From assembly GCA_965220465.1 (NCBI GenBank), contig CBDCPZ010000022.1:62001-126000 (forward strand): 64,000 nt of DNA. The letters are read 5' to 3'. The stretch comes from JAHDHW01 sp965220465 (GTDB lineage: Bacteria; Bacteroidota; Bacteroidia; Chitinophagales; Saprospiraceae). How positions within the stretch are numbered: the stretch's first letter is position 1; each line of letters opens with the position of its first letter. The notes beneath the pieces are model-generated. The model was not told the DNA's origin, did no database searches, and worked only from the letters and a program-made list of their open reading frames with translations. A program made the position numbers and the translations under genes. Positions 9,368-17,220 of the stretch are shown piece after piece.

Positions 9368-10132
9368 ATGGCAATAGAAATAATAACAAAAGAAAAACAA
9401 GCTTCCGGTCAATTTAACGGAGGACAGATTATCGAAAACAAACCTATTGGATTTCCTCAGGATGGCGGAAACGTCAAGCCCTATTCTAATTTGTTTTATT
9501 GGGCTTATGCCGAAGCTGTGGAAGAAAGCACCATCGGACTTCACCCACATCAGGGTTTTGAAATCATGTCGTTTGTGTTAAAGGGAGCAATCAGGCATTA
9601 CGACACCAAACTTAAAGAATGGAGAAGATTGGAAGCGGGAGATGCACAGATTATTCGTTCAGGAAGCGGAATCAGTCATGCCGAACACATGGAAAAAGGC
9701 TCAGCAATGTTTCAGATTTGGGTAGATCCAAACCTTGAAAAAACACTCGAAATGCCTGCTTCGTATGACGATTATAAAACCACAACTTTTCCAACAACTA
9801 ATCAGCATGGCGTTCAGGTAAAAACTTTTGTTGGAAAAGATTCACCTTTTCAAATGGAAACAGAGGGCATCAGTATTGTTGAACTTTCAGTGGAGAAAGG
9901 CAGCTTTGAGTATCCTTTGGATGGAAATAGCTTCCATTCTTTATACCTTCTGAACGGTGATTTGAAAATAAATGAGGCGGCAATAGCTCAGGATGATTTT
10001 GTAAAAATAGCGGACGAAACTCAATTTAAGCTTGAAAGCGCAGCGACGACAAAAGTCTTTATGATCTCATCACCAAATGACATTTCTTATAAAACTTATG
10101 CGGAGTTAATGCAGGAAAGAATGCATCGATAA
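9368..10132 (+). CDS. Pirin-family bicupin protein
   Basis: A 254-residue member of the pirin family, cupin proteins with an Fe-type metal site; some bacterial members show quercetin 2,3-dioxygenase activity and others act as regulators. The metal-binding motif is intact: LHPHQGFEIMSFVLKG supplies two His, and ISHAEHMEKG supplies the further His/Glu. The second cupin half (SIVELSVEKGSFEYPLDGNSFHS) is degenerate, as usual. Physiological substrate unknown. It stands alone on the plus strand, and its transcription probably ends at the strong hairpin shared with the dodecin gene. Confidence 0.9.
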   Translation: MAIEIITKEKQASGQFNGGQIIENKPIGFPQDGGNVKPYSNLFYWAYAEAVEESTIGLHPHQGFEIMSFVLKGAIRHYDTKLKEWRRLEAGDAQIIRSGSGISHAEHMEKGSAMFQIWVDPNLEKTLEMPASYDDYKTTTFPTTNQHGVQVKTFVGKDSPFQMETEGISIVELSVEKGSFEYPLDGNSFHSLYLLNGDLKINEAAIAQDDFVKIADETQFKLESAATTKVFMISSPNDISYKTYAELMQERMHR

Positions 10133-10150
10133 ATGTTGAAGAAGCTAAAA

Positions 10151-10182
10151 AAAGCCGCTTGGATAATTATCCAAGCGGCTTT
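10151..10182. terminator. Bidirectional terminator (pirin / dodecin)
   Basis: Perfect 14-bp stem AAAGCCGCTTGGAT with loop AATT and its complement. An A run precedes and a T run follows, so it can serve both converging genes. Confidence 0.92.
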
Positions 10183-10200
10183 TAATTAATTGAAGTAATT

Positions 10201-10401
10201 TTAACCTACTTCGAATGTGATTTTTAAATTCACACGGTATTCTTTTACTTCGTCTCCTTCGACAACAACGCTTTGACTTTGCACAAAAGCGGAGCGGATA
10301 TTCTTAACCGATTTTGAGGCTTTTTTTACTGCTTTGGCAGTGGCGTCTTCCCAGCTCTTATCAGAATTGGCTAAGACTTCAATTACTTTCATTACTGACA
10401 T
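10201..10401 (-). CDS. Dodecin (flavin-binding small protein)
   Basis: A 66-residue protein that matches the bacterial dodecin pattern over its full length: VMKVIEVLANSDKSWEDA at the N-terminus, the helix AKAVKKASKSVKNIRSA, and the terminal strands EYRVNLKITFEVG. Dodecins form hollow 12-subunit shells that bind flavin dimers and are thought to store or buffer flavins in the cytoplasm. The usual aromatic flavin-stacking position (Trp in several bacterial dodecins) appears to be occupied by Phe in IRSAFVQSQ, which may affect ligand preference; this is inferred. Located opposite the pirin gene with a shared terminator. Confidence 0.88.
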   Translation of the reverse strand: MSVMKVIEVLANSDKSWEDATAKAVKKASKSVKNIRSAFVQSQSVVVEGDEVKEYRVNLKITFEVG

Positions 10402-10419
10402 AGTTGTTTGTTTTTATAT

Positions 10420-10586
10420 TGAAGTTGTTTAAAAATGTATCTTAATGTTTACAGACAAAGCATTAGTAGTCAAATACTTCCCTTTTTTATCGTCCCATAG
10501 CTTTGGCTATGAAACTCAAAAAGAACTTCGTCTTGACTTCCAAGCCTTTATCTTCAATTAACAACATAATTATTAAACAACTTCAT
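10420..10586. repeat. Inverted-repeat-bounded element upstream of dodecin (MITE-like candidate)
   Basis: A perfect 13-base inverted repeat, TGAAGTTGTTTAA at 10420-10432 and its complement at 10574-10586, encloses 141 bases without a gene. Inside is a short hairpin CATAGC-TTTG-GCTATG near 10496-10511. The arrangement resembles a miniature inverted-repeat element or an interspersed intergenic repeat. No target-site duplication was established, and copy number in the genome is unknown. Confidence 0.4.
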
Positions 10587-10649
10587 TGAAAAAATACGGG
10601 TTACAAAAAAACTTTGGAGTAAATGCAAAGTAAGATAAATTTGGGAAAC

Positions 10650-11294
10650 TTACTTTTTCCCGGCGATTTCTTTCACTTTTTCAAATAAAGTATGTTCGTC
10701 GCCTGAACTGTATTTTCGTTTGTGGTATGCGATATTGCCCTCACCATCGAAAACAAAAGTTTGCGGTAAGCCATTCAACTCTCCCGGCAACACTTTTCGA
10801 AATTCGCGATTTACATCATTATAAGTAGGCCATGGCCAATTGTTTTCCTGAACCATTTTTTCAAACTTCGGAAAGTTTTTTTCAAAATCTGTCGATATGG
10901 CGAAAAGATTGAAATCAACTTCCTGTTTCCAATAAGGATATTGTTCTTCAATAGCTGCCATTTCGATTCTGCAAGGGTAACAAGTCGTTAGCCAAAAAAG
11001 CAATATCGTTGGCTTTCCATTCTTTTTTAAAATAGTTTCAGAATTGAATAATTTCCCATCAGCTGTTTTCAAATCAATGTTAAAAGGAAAGGCTTGAGTT
11101 ATCTCGTTTTGCGGCCGGCTGGTATCCATGACACGATTAGACCTTGGTTTTGGCGTCGTATCATTTGCTACTTGATTATTTGCTAAAGCAACCGGAATCG
11201 CCTGAGGTTCGTCTATTTTGTTTTGTTTGTCATCCTGCGAAACATTGCAAGAAAATAAAAGGATTAGTGTTAGTGACAAAAGATATGTTCTCAT
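10650..11294 (-). CDS. TlpA/ResA-like thioredoxin-fold lipoprotein
   Basis: A 214-residue protein when started at ATG 11294, which places a lipoprotein signal directly at the N-terminus (MRTYLLSLTLILLFSC, lipid-modified Cys at 16). An earlier start at 11327 would add 11 residues before the signal and is less likely. After a Pro/Asn-rich linker the thioredoxin fold begins around residue 70, with the redox motif CYPC (C105, C108) in FWLTTCYPCRIEM and the cis-Pro region LPQTFVFDGEG. TlpA-like proteins reduce disulfides or apocytochromes in the periplasm and are membrane-anchored. The exact partner is unknown. The next gene upstream on the same strand is a TPR lipoprotein about 115 bases away. 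Confidence 0.88.
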   Translation of the reverse strand: MRTYLLSLTLILLFSCNVSQDDKQNKIDEPQAIPVALANNQVANDTTPKPRSNRVMDTSRPQNEITQAFPFNIDLKTADGKLFNSETILKKNGKPTILLFWLTTCYPCRIEMAAIEEQYPYWKQEVDFNLFAISTDFEKNFPKFEKMVQENNWPWPTYNDVNREFRKVLPGELNGLPQTFVFDGEGNIAYHKRKYSSGDEHTLFEKVKEIAGKK

Positions 11295-11409
11295 AATAAT
11301 TATACTAATTTTAAAAGAAGGCCTCATATTTATTAGTAATGAAATTAGGGTAATGCCGATGAAATAAGCCTGTCGTACACGACATGGATTATTGAAATCG
11401 GTATTAGAA

Positions 11410-12429
11410 TTATTTATTTAATTCATCCAAAGCAATTTGTGCTCTTTCAAAACCGGGATCAAGATTTAGAGTTTGTTGGTAATCATTTTTAGCATTTTCA
11501 ATATTTCCTTTCATAGCAGAAGTCAAGGCACGGTAATAATACCCTTTCGGAAGTGCGGGATCCATATTTACAACGATATTAAAATGTTTGTATGCCTGAT
11601 CGATGGAGTCCATTTCCAAATAAATAATTGCTGTTCTGAAATAACCTTCCACAAATTGAGGATCAAGTTTGTTAACCTCTTTTAATAAATCCAATGCTTC
11701 ATCAAACTGGTTATTTAAATGCAAATATTCTGCTTTTGCATAGATCGGTTGAATTTCCATGGGAGCAGCTTCAATGCCATTATCGAAATACCGGATCGCA
11801 ATGGGATTATCTCTTTTTGCAAATAATTGCCCAAGCCTGATCCAGATGTCCGCTAAATCAGGGTCTTTTTCAACGGCACTTTGAAAACTGTTTATTGCCT
11901 TGGCTTCCTCTCCTTTTTGTTCAAAATTCATTCCCATCATTACAAATGCTTCGGCATTGTTTGGTTCCAATTTTAAAATACGTGTGACTGTAACCAGAGA
12001 TTGATCAAATTGTGTTAAAATCAATTGAAATTCAGCGAGTTTGAGTAAGGTCGGTATTCGTTCAGGGAACTTTGTTGCTGCAAGCTCCATCGTTTGAAGG
12101 GCTTTTTTGGATTGAAAGTAATCAAGGTAAACGTCCGCCAGCAAATGATAATAATCCACATTGGCAGAGTCCAGTTGCATTGCTTTTGTCAAGTCAGCAA
12201 TCGCTTCATCATATCCTTCAATAGTATAAAAAGCATCCGCTCGTTCAGCGTATAGTGAAGCGACCTCCGGAGTTTTGACAATTTTTGCAGAAAGGTCATC
12301 AATGGTCGGATTGCCCGTAGCCAAAAGTGCTGCCTGATTCGATTGATCAGATGAATCGCCGAAACAAGCTGTAAATTGTAATGCAACCAACAAAGCCAAA
12401 AATATCCACAAAAGTTTGTTCATGTTCAT
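11410..12429 (-). CDS. TPR-repeat lipoprotein
   Basis: A 339-residue exported protein. Signal and lipobox are MNMNKLLWIFLALLVALQFTAC, with the modified Cys at 22. The remainder is a series of about seven to eight 34-residue tetratricopeptide repeats, recognisable as AYEAIADLTKAMQLDSAN-type units: for example YDEAIADLTKAMQLD, FDQSLVTVTRILKLEPN, AKAINSFQSAVEKDPD and IENAKNDYQQTLNLDPG. TPR superhelices are protein-binding scaffolds; no catalytic motif is present. It probably acts at a membrane facing the periplasm. No specific partner can be named. The second Met (residue 3) is an equally good start. Confidence 0.88.
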   Translation of the reverse strand: MNMNKLLWIFLALLVALQFTACFGDSSDQSNQAALLATGNPTIDDLSAKIVKTPEVASLYAERADAFYTIEGYDEAIADLTKAMQLDSANVDYYHLLADVYLDYFQSKKALQTMELAATKFPERIPTLLKLAEFQLILTQFDQSLVTVTRILKLEPNNAEAFVMMGMNFEQKGEEAKAINSFQSAVEKDPDLADIWIRLGQLFAKRDNPIAIRYFDNGIEAAPMEIQPIYAKAEYLHLNNQFDEALDLLKEVNKLDPQFVEGYFRTAIIYLEMDSIDQAYKHFNIVVNMDPALPKGYYYRALTSAMKGNIENAKNDYQQTLNLDPGFERAQIALDELNK

Positions 12430-12560
12430 AAATTTAAATACGATCTTGTCATTGAGTGATCGAAATCACCTGTTTTAAAAATGGAAGTTAGTAGATTGAT
12501 TACAAGTCAGTTTTCGTTTCAAAATTAGCCATTTTTTTCAGACTTTTTTAAAAACGGATA

Positions 12561-14183
12561 ATGAACAATTTTATTCGCTTACTATTTATTTTTATTATTT
12601 CCTTCACGGTCATTCAACCAGTGATGGCGCAAACCTGGCTTTGGAGCAAACAATTTGGAACCCAGGGAAATGAAATTATCAATGGAATTGAAATCGCGCA
12701 ATCCGGTAATTATTATATAGCGGGTGGGTTTAGCGAAATGGCCGAATTTGGCAACACAACGCTTGAGTCCATAGGTTCTGCTGATGTTTTTCTATCCAGG
12801 CTCAACAACCTCGGCGAAGCTCAGTGGGCAGTGAGCGGAGGCAGCTTGAATATTGACGAAACTGCCGGGATCAGTATCGATGCCAATGGAAATATCGTTT
12901 GGGCAGGACAATTTTGGGTACAGGGTTTTTTTGGGCAGGATACACTTTTTGCACAGTCAAGCTCGAAAGCCATTTTTTTGGCAAAGTATGAAGATTCAGG
13001 TAATTATCTTTGGTCAAAAAGTATTTCAGGTTCTTCCATTAAAGTGATCAATGATGTAACAACTGACGCAGAAAACAATATTTATCTCACAGGATATTTT
13101 GAAGACAGCTTGTTGCTCGTTGACACTGCTTTAGTTGCTCCGCTTGACCAGAATTTTTTTATTTTAAAATATGATGCCTCCGGCAATTTAATATGGGGCC
13201 AAAACTTTGGAACATTCGGAAATATCCGCGGCAGCAGTATTGCAGTAGATGCCAACGGAGCAATTGTAGCAGGAGGTTATTTCAACGGAAAAGTTGACTT
13301 TAACGGTTTTATTTTACAAAGTAACAACATTGATTACGACCTTTTTTTAGTAAAATTTGATCCATCAGGAAATACGATTTGGGCAAAGGAAGCTTTAGGT
13401 GTTTATGACGATATTTGCAGTTCGATCGCTCTTGATTCCCAAAACAATATTTATGTTAGCGGCAGTTTAGTCGGAGAACTTTCACTCGGAGATAATATTC
13501 AAATTTCTACACCCGGCTTTAAAGAAAATCTTTTTTTGTTAAAATATGATGAAGAAGGATCTCCCGTTTGGGCAAGAGCTTTGGATAACCAGCAATTTAA
13601 TGAAATTAGCCAGGGGCTTGACATTGACGTGCATGATCAGACGGTTGGAATGACCGGTTACTTTGAAGAAGAGTTGAAGATTGACGAGTTTTCTATTTTG
13701 GCGCAATCCGATCAATTTAATGGCTTTGTAGCTGCTTTTAAAACGGAAGATGGAAAAGCGAATTGGTTGCGCCTGGTTGCCGGATCTAATCAATTGATTA
13801 GCAGTCAGGTTGCAATTGATGATGAAGGAAAATTTTCTATTGGAGGCTATTTTTTGGAAGGTGCATATTTTGGCAACGTGTTGATTTCCAATGGCTTTAA
13901 TGATGTTTTTGTTAGTAAAATGAATGCGATTTCTACAGCCAGTCAGGAGATTGTTTTAGACGAAGTGTTTTTTGAAATATTTCCCAACCCTGTAAATGAC
14001 AAAGTAAGCGTTTTGAGTAAAGCAGACGTTTTTTTTATAAAAATTTACGATCTTCACGGAAGGGTGATGATGGTGGCTGAAAATGAAAAAACAATTGATG
14101 TTTCCGCGTTATCGGCAGGGAGTTATTTTCTTCAAATCGAAAGTGAGTTTTTCATGAAAAACATGCTGCTTATCAAATTATAA
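12561..14183 (+). CDS. Exported beta-propeller-like protein with T9SS sorting domain
   Basis: A 540-residue protein with a signal peptide (MNNFIRLLFIFIISFTVIQPVMAQ) and a T9SS sorting domain at the end (FFEIFPNPVNDKVSVLS, IKIYDLHGRVMMV, LSAGSYFLQIES, final LLIKL). The passenger, residues about 25-460, is built of repeats of about 50 residues of the SBBP type, each with a core like DVFLSRLNNLGEAQWA, FFILKYDASGNLIWGQNFG or DLFLVKFDPSGNTIWAK preceded by an IYVSG- or IAGGYF-type strand. Such repeats are predicted to form beta-propellers and are common in Bacteroidota surface proteins. Ligand unknown. Confidence 0.88.
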   Translation: MNNFIRLLFIFIISFTVIQPVMAQTWLWSKQFGTQGNEIINGIEIAQSGNYYIAGGFSEMAEFGNTTLESIGSADVFLSRLNNLGEAQWAVSGGSLNIDETAGISIDANGNIVWAGQFWVQGFFGQDTLFAQSSSKAIFLAKYEDSGNYLWSKSISGSSIKVINDVTTDAENNIYLTGYFEDSLLLVDTALVAPLDQNFFILKYDASGNLIWGQNFGTFGNIRGSSIAVDANGAIVAGGYFNGKVDFNGFILQSNNIDYDLFLVKFDPSGNTIWAKEALGVYDDICSSIALDSQNNIYVSGSLVGELSLGDNIQISTPGFKENLFLLKYDEEGSPVWARALDNQQFNEISQGLDIDVHDQTVGMTGYFEEELKIDEFSILAQSDQFNGFVAAFKTEDGKANWLRLVAGSNQLISSQVAIDDEGKFSIGGYFLEGAYFGNVLISNGFNDVFVSKMNAISTASQEIVLDEVFFEIFPNPVNDKVSVLSKADVFFIKIYDLHGRVMMVAENEKTIDVSALSAGSYFLQIESEFFMKNMLLIKL

Positions 14184-14194
14184 ACAAAACATTT

Positions 14195-14521
14195 ATGGCT
14201 TACAGCGAAGATTATTTAAATTTTGTAATTGACCAACTTTCTGAATTTGGAGATTTTGAACATAAAAAAATGTTTGGTGGAATTGGTTTTTTCAAAGAAG
14301 GGAAAATGTTCGCAGGGATCATGTACGGTAATTTTTGTTTAAAAGTCGGAGACAGCAACCGCAAAGATTTTGATGATCGGGGAATTGCAAATTTTCGCAG
14401 TAGTTCCAAGAAAAAAGGGATGCCTTATCGGGAAGTTCCGGCAGATATCCTCGAAGATAAAAGTTTGTTGAAAAAATGGACCGATAAAGCTTATCAAGAA
14501 GCCATAAAAGGTAAGAAATAA
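14195..14521 (+). CDS. TfoX N-terminal-domain family protein
   Basis: A 108-residue protein that starts 11 bases after the preceding cargo gene. It matches stand-alone TfoX N-terminal domains over its whole length: HKKMFGGIGFFKEGKMFAGIMYGNFCLKV near the start, the basic segment RSSSKKKGMPYREVP, and a C-terminal helix with KKWTDKAYQEA. In competence regulator TfoX/Sxy this domain is joined to a second domain; stand-alone versions are widespread and mostly uncharacterised, so a role in natural transformation should not be assumed. The close spacing may mean cotranscription with the upstream gene. Confidence 0.8.
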   Translation: MAYSEDYLNFVIDQLSEFGDFEHKKMFGGIGFFKEGKMFAGIMYGNFCLKVGDSNRKDFDDRGIANFRSSSKKKGMPYREVPADILEDKSLLKKWTDKAYQEAIKGKK

Positions 14522-14640
14522 CCTTCATTGTCCAATCCTGTTGTTATTTAAAAAGAAGAAGCAAAAGCGATCGAAGGAAGTATTGATTTTTCTTTTGAAT
14601 GACTTAGCACACAGAATTTGTTAATGAAACATAATTTAAT

Positions 14641-15090
14641 ATGAAAATCGTCAAAGCAACTTTGGAACATTTGGATCAACTGGTTTCTCTTTTTGATGCA
14701 TATCGCGTTTGGTATCGGATGGATTCTGATAAAGAAACTGCTCATTCTTTTTTGAAAAGCCGAATCAATAACGGTGAGTCTGAAGTTTTTTTGGCGATGA
14801 CTGATACAGGCGAAGCCGTTGGGTTTACACAACTTTATCCAATATTTTCTTCAACGCGAATGAAGCGGCTGTGGTTGCTCAATGATTTATATGTTGTTCC
14901 AGACCATCGCGGCGAAGGCATTTCAAAGCAGTTGATTGACAAAGCAAAAGAACTTGCCCGAACCACCAAAGCTGCAGGGATTTCACTGGAAACCGAAAAA
15001 AGCAACGACATTGGAAATCAACTGTATCCCCGTACCGGATTCGAACTGGATGACCATAATTTTTATTTTTGGAAGTGTAGAGAGGAGTGA
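14641..15090 (+). CDS. GNAT-family N-acetyltransferase
   Basis: A 149-residue protein with the GNAT fold. The acetyl-CoA pyrophosphate loop is visible in motif A, LNDLYVVPDHRGEGISKQL (R-G-E-G-I), followed by the motif B region LETEKSNDIGNQLYPRTGFEL, in which the YPRTGF segment is typical. The N-terminal part, MKIVKATLEHLDQLVSLF, is the usual first strand and helix. These enzymes transfer acetyl from acetyl-CoA to amines on small molecules or proteins; the acceptor is unknown. It follows the TfoX-N gene by about 120 bases. The downstream DNA changes composition abruptly (see 15091-15340). Confidence 0.88.
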   Translation: MKIVKATLEHLDQLVSLFDAYRVWYRMDSDKETAHSFLKSRINNGESEVFLAMTDTGEAVGFTQLYPIFSSTRMKRLWLLNDLYVVPDHRGEGISKQLIDKAKELARTTKAAGISLETEKSNDIGNQLYPRTGFELDDHNFYFWKCREE

Positions 15091-15340
15091 GGTTCGAGGT
15101 GTCTGGAGAGAGGGGAAAGGAGTCTGGGGCGAGTGAAGAAGCGCGAGTGGTCAGTTTTCAAGCGAGGAAAGAGAGTTGCGAGGGTCAGTTGTGAGTAATT
15201 AAAAGCGGAAATCAATTAACCTTAATAACTCAATTGCACAATCTAATAATCTACCAAAAATTAAAGCACCAAAACACGACAATACCAATAACAACTTAAC
15301 TCTTAACCTTCTATCTTTCTAACCTTTTAACCTCCTAATT
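15091..15340. repeat. Compositionally odd intergenic DNA: purine-rich block then G-poor leader
   Basis: From about 15080 to 15195 the plus strand is rich in G and A with imperfect repeats of GAG/GGAG/GAGGxG type, unlike the AT-rich surroundings. From about 15230 to 15340 the plus strand is nearly free of G and carries CT-rich units (TTAACCTTC, CTAACCTTT, TTAACCTCC) right before the ATG at 15341. No gene is seen in either part. Confidence 0.5.
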
Positions 15341-15865
15341 ATGAACACCACATTAAAAAGACCACAACCAGTAGAATCCAATACCTATTATGCAAAATAT
15401 GTTGACCAGGTCGAAGGGAATAATTTTGTGCTTGCCCTTGAAATGTTAATGCCGAAAACGGTCGCTTTTTTAAACTCTTTGGATACTGCAAAATGGAATT
15501 ACCGCTATGCTGCCGGCAAATGGTCCATCAAAGAAGTAATGATTCATATCCTTGACACAGAGAGAGTTATGGCTTATCGCGCCCTGCGGATTGCAAGAAA
15601 CGATAGAACGCCAATGCCTGGGTTTGAGCAGGACGATTACATTCCTTTTACTGACGCCGAAAACAGAAGCCCGAAATCGATCATCGAAGAATATACAGCT
15701 GTTAGAAAAGCAAGCATTGCAATGTTCAAAAATTTCAATGACGACATGCTCAGCAGAGTTGGAACGGCAAACGGAAACCCATTTACACCGAGAGCTTTGG
15801 GGTATATCATCGCCGGACATGAGTTGCATCATATGCAAATTGTACGGGAAAGGTATTTGGGCTAG
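15341..15865 (+). CDS. DinB-family protein
   Basis: A 174-residue four-helix-bundle protein of the DinB/YfiT superfamily. The metal-binding histidines are visible in MIHILDTERVMAYRALR and in the C-terminal GHELHHMQIVRERYLG, the standard HxxxH-type pair. The motif WSIKEVMIHILDTE is the usual family signature. Members are metal-dependent and include thiol S-transferases (bacillithiol, mycothiol) and uncharacterised stress-induced proteins, despite the shared name with polymerase DinB they are not polymerases. It is preceded by a G-poor leader and followed by a second DinB-type gene about 150 bases downstream. Confidence 0.9.
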   Translation: MNTTLKRPQPVESNTYYAKYVDQVEGNNFVLALEMLMPKTVAFLNSLDTAKWNYRYAAGKWSIKEVMIHILDTERVMAYRALRIARNDRTPMPGFEQDDYIPFTDAENRSPKSIIEEYTAVRKASIAMFKNFNDDMLSRVGTANGNPFTPRALGYIIAGHELHHMQIVRERYLG

Positions 15866-15904
15866 GGAAATTGAATCATTCTTTTTGAAATCAGATCATT
15901 TGAA

Positions 15905-15970
15905 ATGTTTTTCGACGCTGATGGACGCAGATTTTTATGATCTGATATGATTTAATCTCGCTGATAATCA
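15905..15970. repeat. Possible interspersed intergenic repeat (CGCTGAT...GCAGAT type)
   Basis: The stretch GACGCTGATGGACGCAGATTTTTATGATCTGATATGATTTAATCTCGCTGAT holds GATCTGATATGAT and repeated CGCTGAT units. It resembles short interspersed repeats seen between genes in several bacteria. This is a resemblance only; copy number cannot be judged from one window. Confidence 0.3.
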
Positions 15971-16015
15971 AAACTTTTGTTTCTACTTTTAGTTCGAATA
16001 ACAAAATTGAAAGAT

Positions 16016-16822
16016 ATGGCGAACAATATTGACTTACTGTCAAAATACATAGCAATCATTCCTTATCATTTTAAAAAAATTCCTTCTACGGAATTACTGC
16101 AAAAACCTAATCTTGAGAAATGGTCAAAAAAAGAAATATTCGGGCATTTGATTGATTCTGCGGTTTATAATCTGGAACGATTTACAAAGATTCGTTTTGC
16201 GGCACAACCGTTTGAAATAGAGCCTTATTCGCAGGCTGATTTGGTCAAAGCTAATGATTACCAAAATGTCGAAACAGATCAGCTTTTAAAGCTCTGGGCT
16301 ACGCTTAATCAACAAATTTTGAGCATTTGGAAAAGTTATTCTTCGAAAGAATTGGCGCTCAAAATTGATATTTCTTATTTGAACAAAAAAGTTGATTTGG
16401 ATTGGTGGATCAATGATTATATGGAGCACATGGAACACCATTTTAAACAGCTATTCGGTTCGTTGGAGGTTTTAAAAACGACGAATTGGCAAGTTAGTTT
16501 GGCCGCCGCAAAAGCAGCCCTTTTAAAAGAAATTCCAAAACGATTTATAACCCTTTTGGAATATGGAAGCATGTCTGTGGAATATTATGCCCCTGTCGAA
16601 AAGGATTTGCAAACGCCTCACCGGCAGGATGAATTATACGTTGTAATCTCCGGCGAGGGTACCTTTTTAAACAATGGAGAAAGGCATCCTTTTAAAACGG
16701 GAGATGTACTTTTTGTGCCGGCTGGAATGGAACATCGATTTGAAAATTTTTCAAAGGATTTTGCAACCTGGGTTATTTTTTACGGACCGGAAGGTGGCGA
16801 ACGGAATAACAATTCAGATTAA
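16016..16822 (+). CDS. DinB-like domain fused to a C-terminal cupin
   Basis: A 268-residue protein from ATG 16016; the in-frame start at 15977 would add 13 residues that do not look like a DinB N-terminus. Residues 1-150 form a DinB-type helical bundle: WSKKEIFGHLIDSAVYNLERF and NDYMEHMEHHFKQLFG contain the family's histidines. Residues about 165-265 form a single cupin barrel: HRQDELYVVISGEGTFLNNG, then FKTGDVLFVPAGMEHRFENFS, with His and Glu positions kept for a metal site. The combination is unusual, since each domain normally occurs alone. Function not known; a metal-dependent enzyme with a sensing or second catalytic site is possible. Its last 4 bases overlap the 3' end of the convergent gene at 16819. 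Confidence 0.82.
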   Translation: MANNIDLLSKYIAIIPYHFKKIPSTELLQKPNLEKWSKKEIFGHLIDSAVYNLERFTKIRFAAQPFEIEPYSQADLVKANDYQNVETDQLLKLWATLNQQILSIWKSYSSKELALKIDISYLNKKVDLDWWINDYMEHMEHHFKQLFGSLEVLKTTNWQVSLAAAKAALLKEIPKRFITLLEYGSMSVEYYAPVEKDLQTPHRQDELYVVISGEGTFLNNGERHPFKTGDVLFVPAGMEHRFENFSKDFATWVIFYGPEGGERNNNSD

Positions 16823-17154
16823 ACTTCTCCTATTTGCCATTGAAAAAGCAATAGTTCAAAAGGCATATTTTCAATAAAATGATGTAACTCCTCCTGAAAA
16901 CAACCTTTCTTTATAATTTTTTTGATAGTCACCTTTTTGAATGGCTGCTCATTATCGAATTGAGATTGATAAAAGCCATTCAGTTGAAGCAAGTGAAGAT
17001 ATACTTCATCTAAATCTGCCTCAGTATTTTCGTGCGAAACGGTAGTGAAGCAGATCAAGGGCAATCGACGTTCTTTGGCCAATTCCATTGCAGCGATATA
17101 TTTCAGATTATTGTTTTTGCCTATTTCGAAAGCCAGTAGAATTGCCTTCCTCAT
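16819..17154 (-). CDS. Small Usp-like (universal stress protein fold) protein, tentative
   Basis: A 111-residue soluble protein. The pattern of an initial strand (RKAILLAFEIG), a helix (LKYIAAMELAKERRLPL), a strand (ICFTTVS), a long helix region and a final strand near MPFELLLFQWQIGEV resembles a Rossmann-like Usp domain. The typical ATP-binding G2xG9xGS/T loop is not visible, so it would be a non-ATP-binding or divergent member. It is shorter than the usual 140 residues. Read on the minus strand and convergent with the DinB-cupin gene, overlapping it by 4 bases. The family call is weak; the gene itself is likely real. Confidence 0.5.
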   Translation of the reverse strand: MRKAILLAFEIGKNNNLKYIAAMELAKERRLPLICFTTVSHENTEADLDEVYLHLLQLNGFYQSQFDNEQPFKKVTIKKIIKKGCFQEELHHFIENMPFELLLFQWQIGEV

Positions 17155-17220
17155 AACGTTTAAAATTCGATTCGTAAGGAAGACGGAAAGCTGTATTTAG
17201 GTCACTTAAAAGCTGAAAAT

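Noticed and set aside
15341..16822. A DNA polymerase IV (DinB polymerase) assignment
   Set aside because: The proteins are short four-helix bundles with HxxxH-type metal sites; they share only a name with the polymerase.
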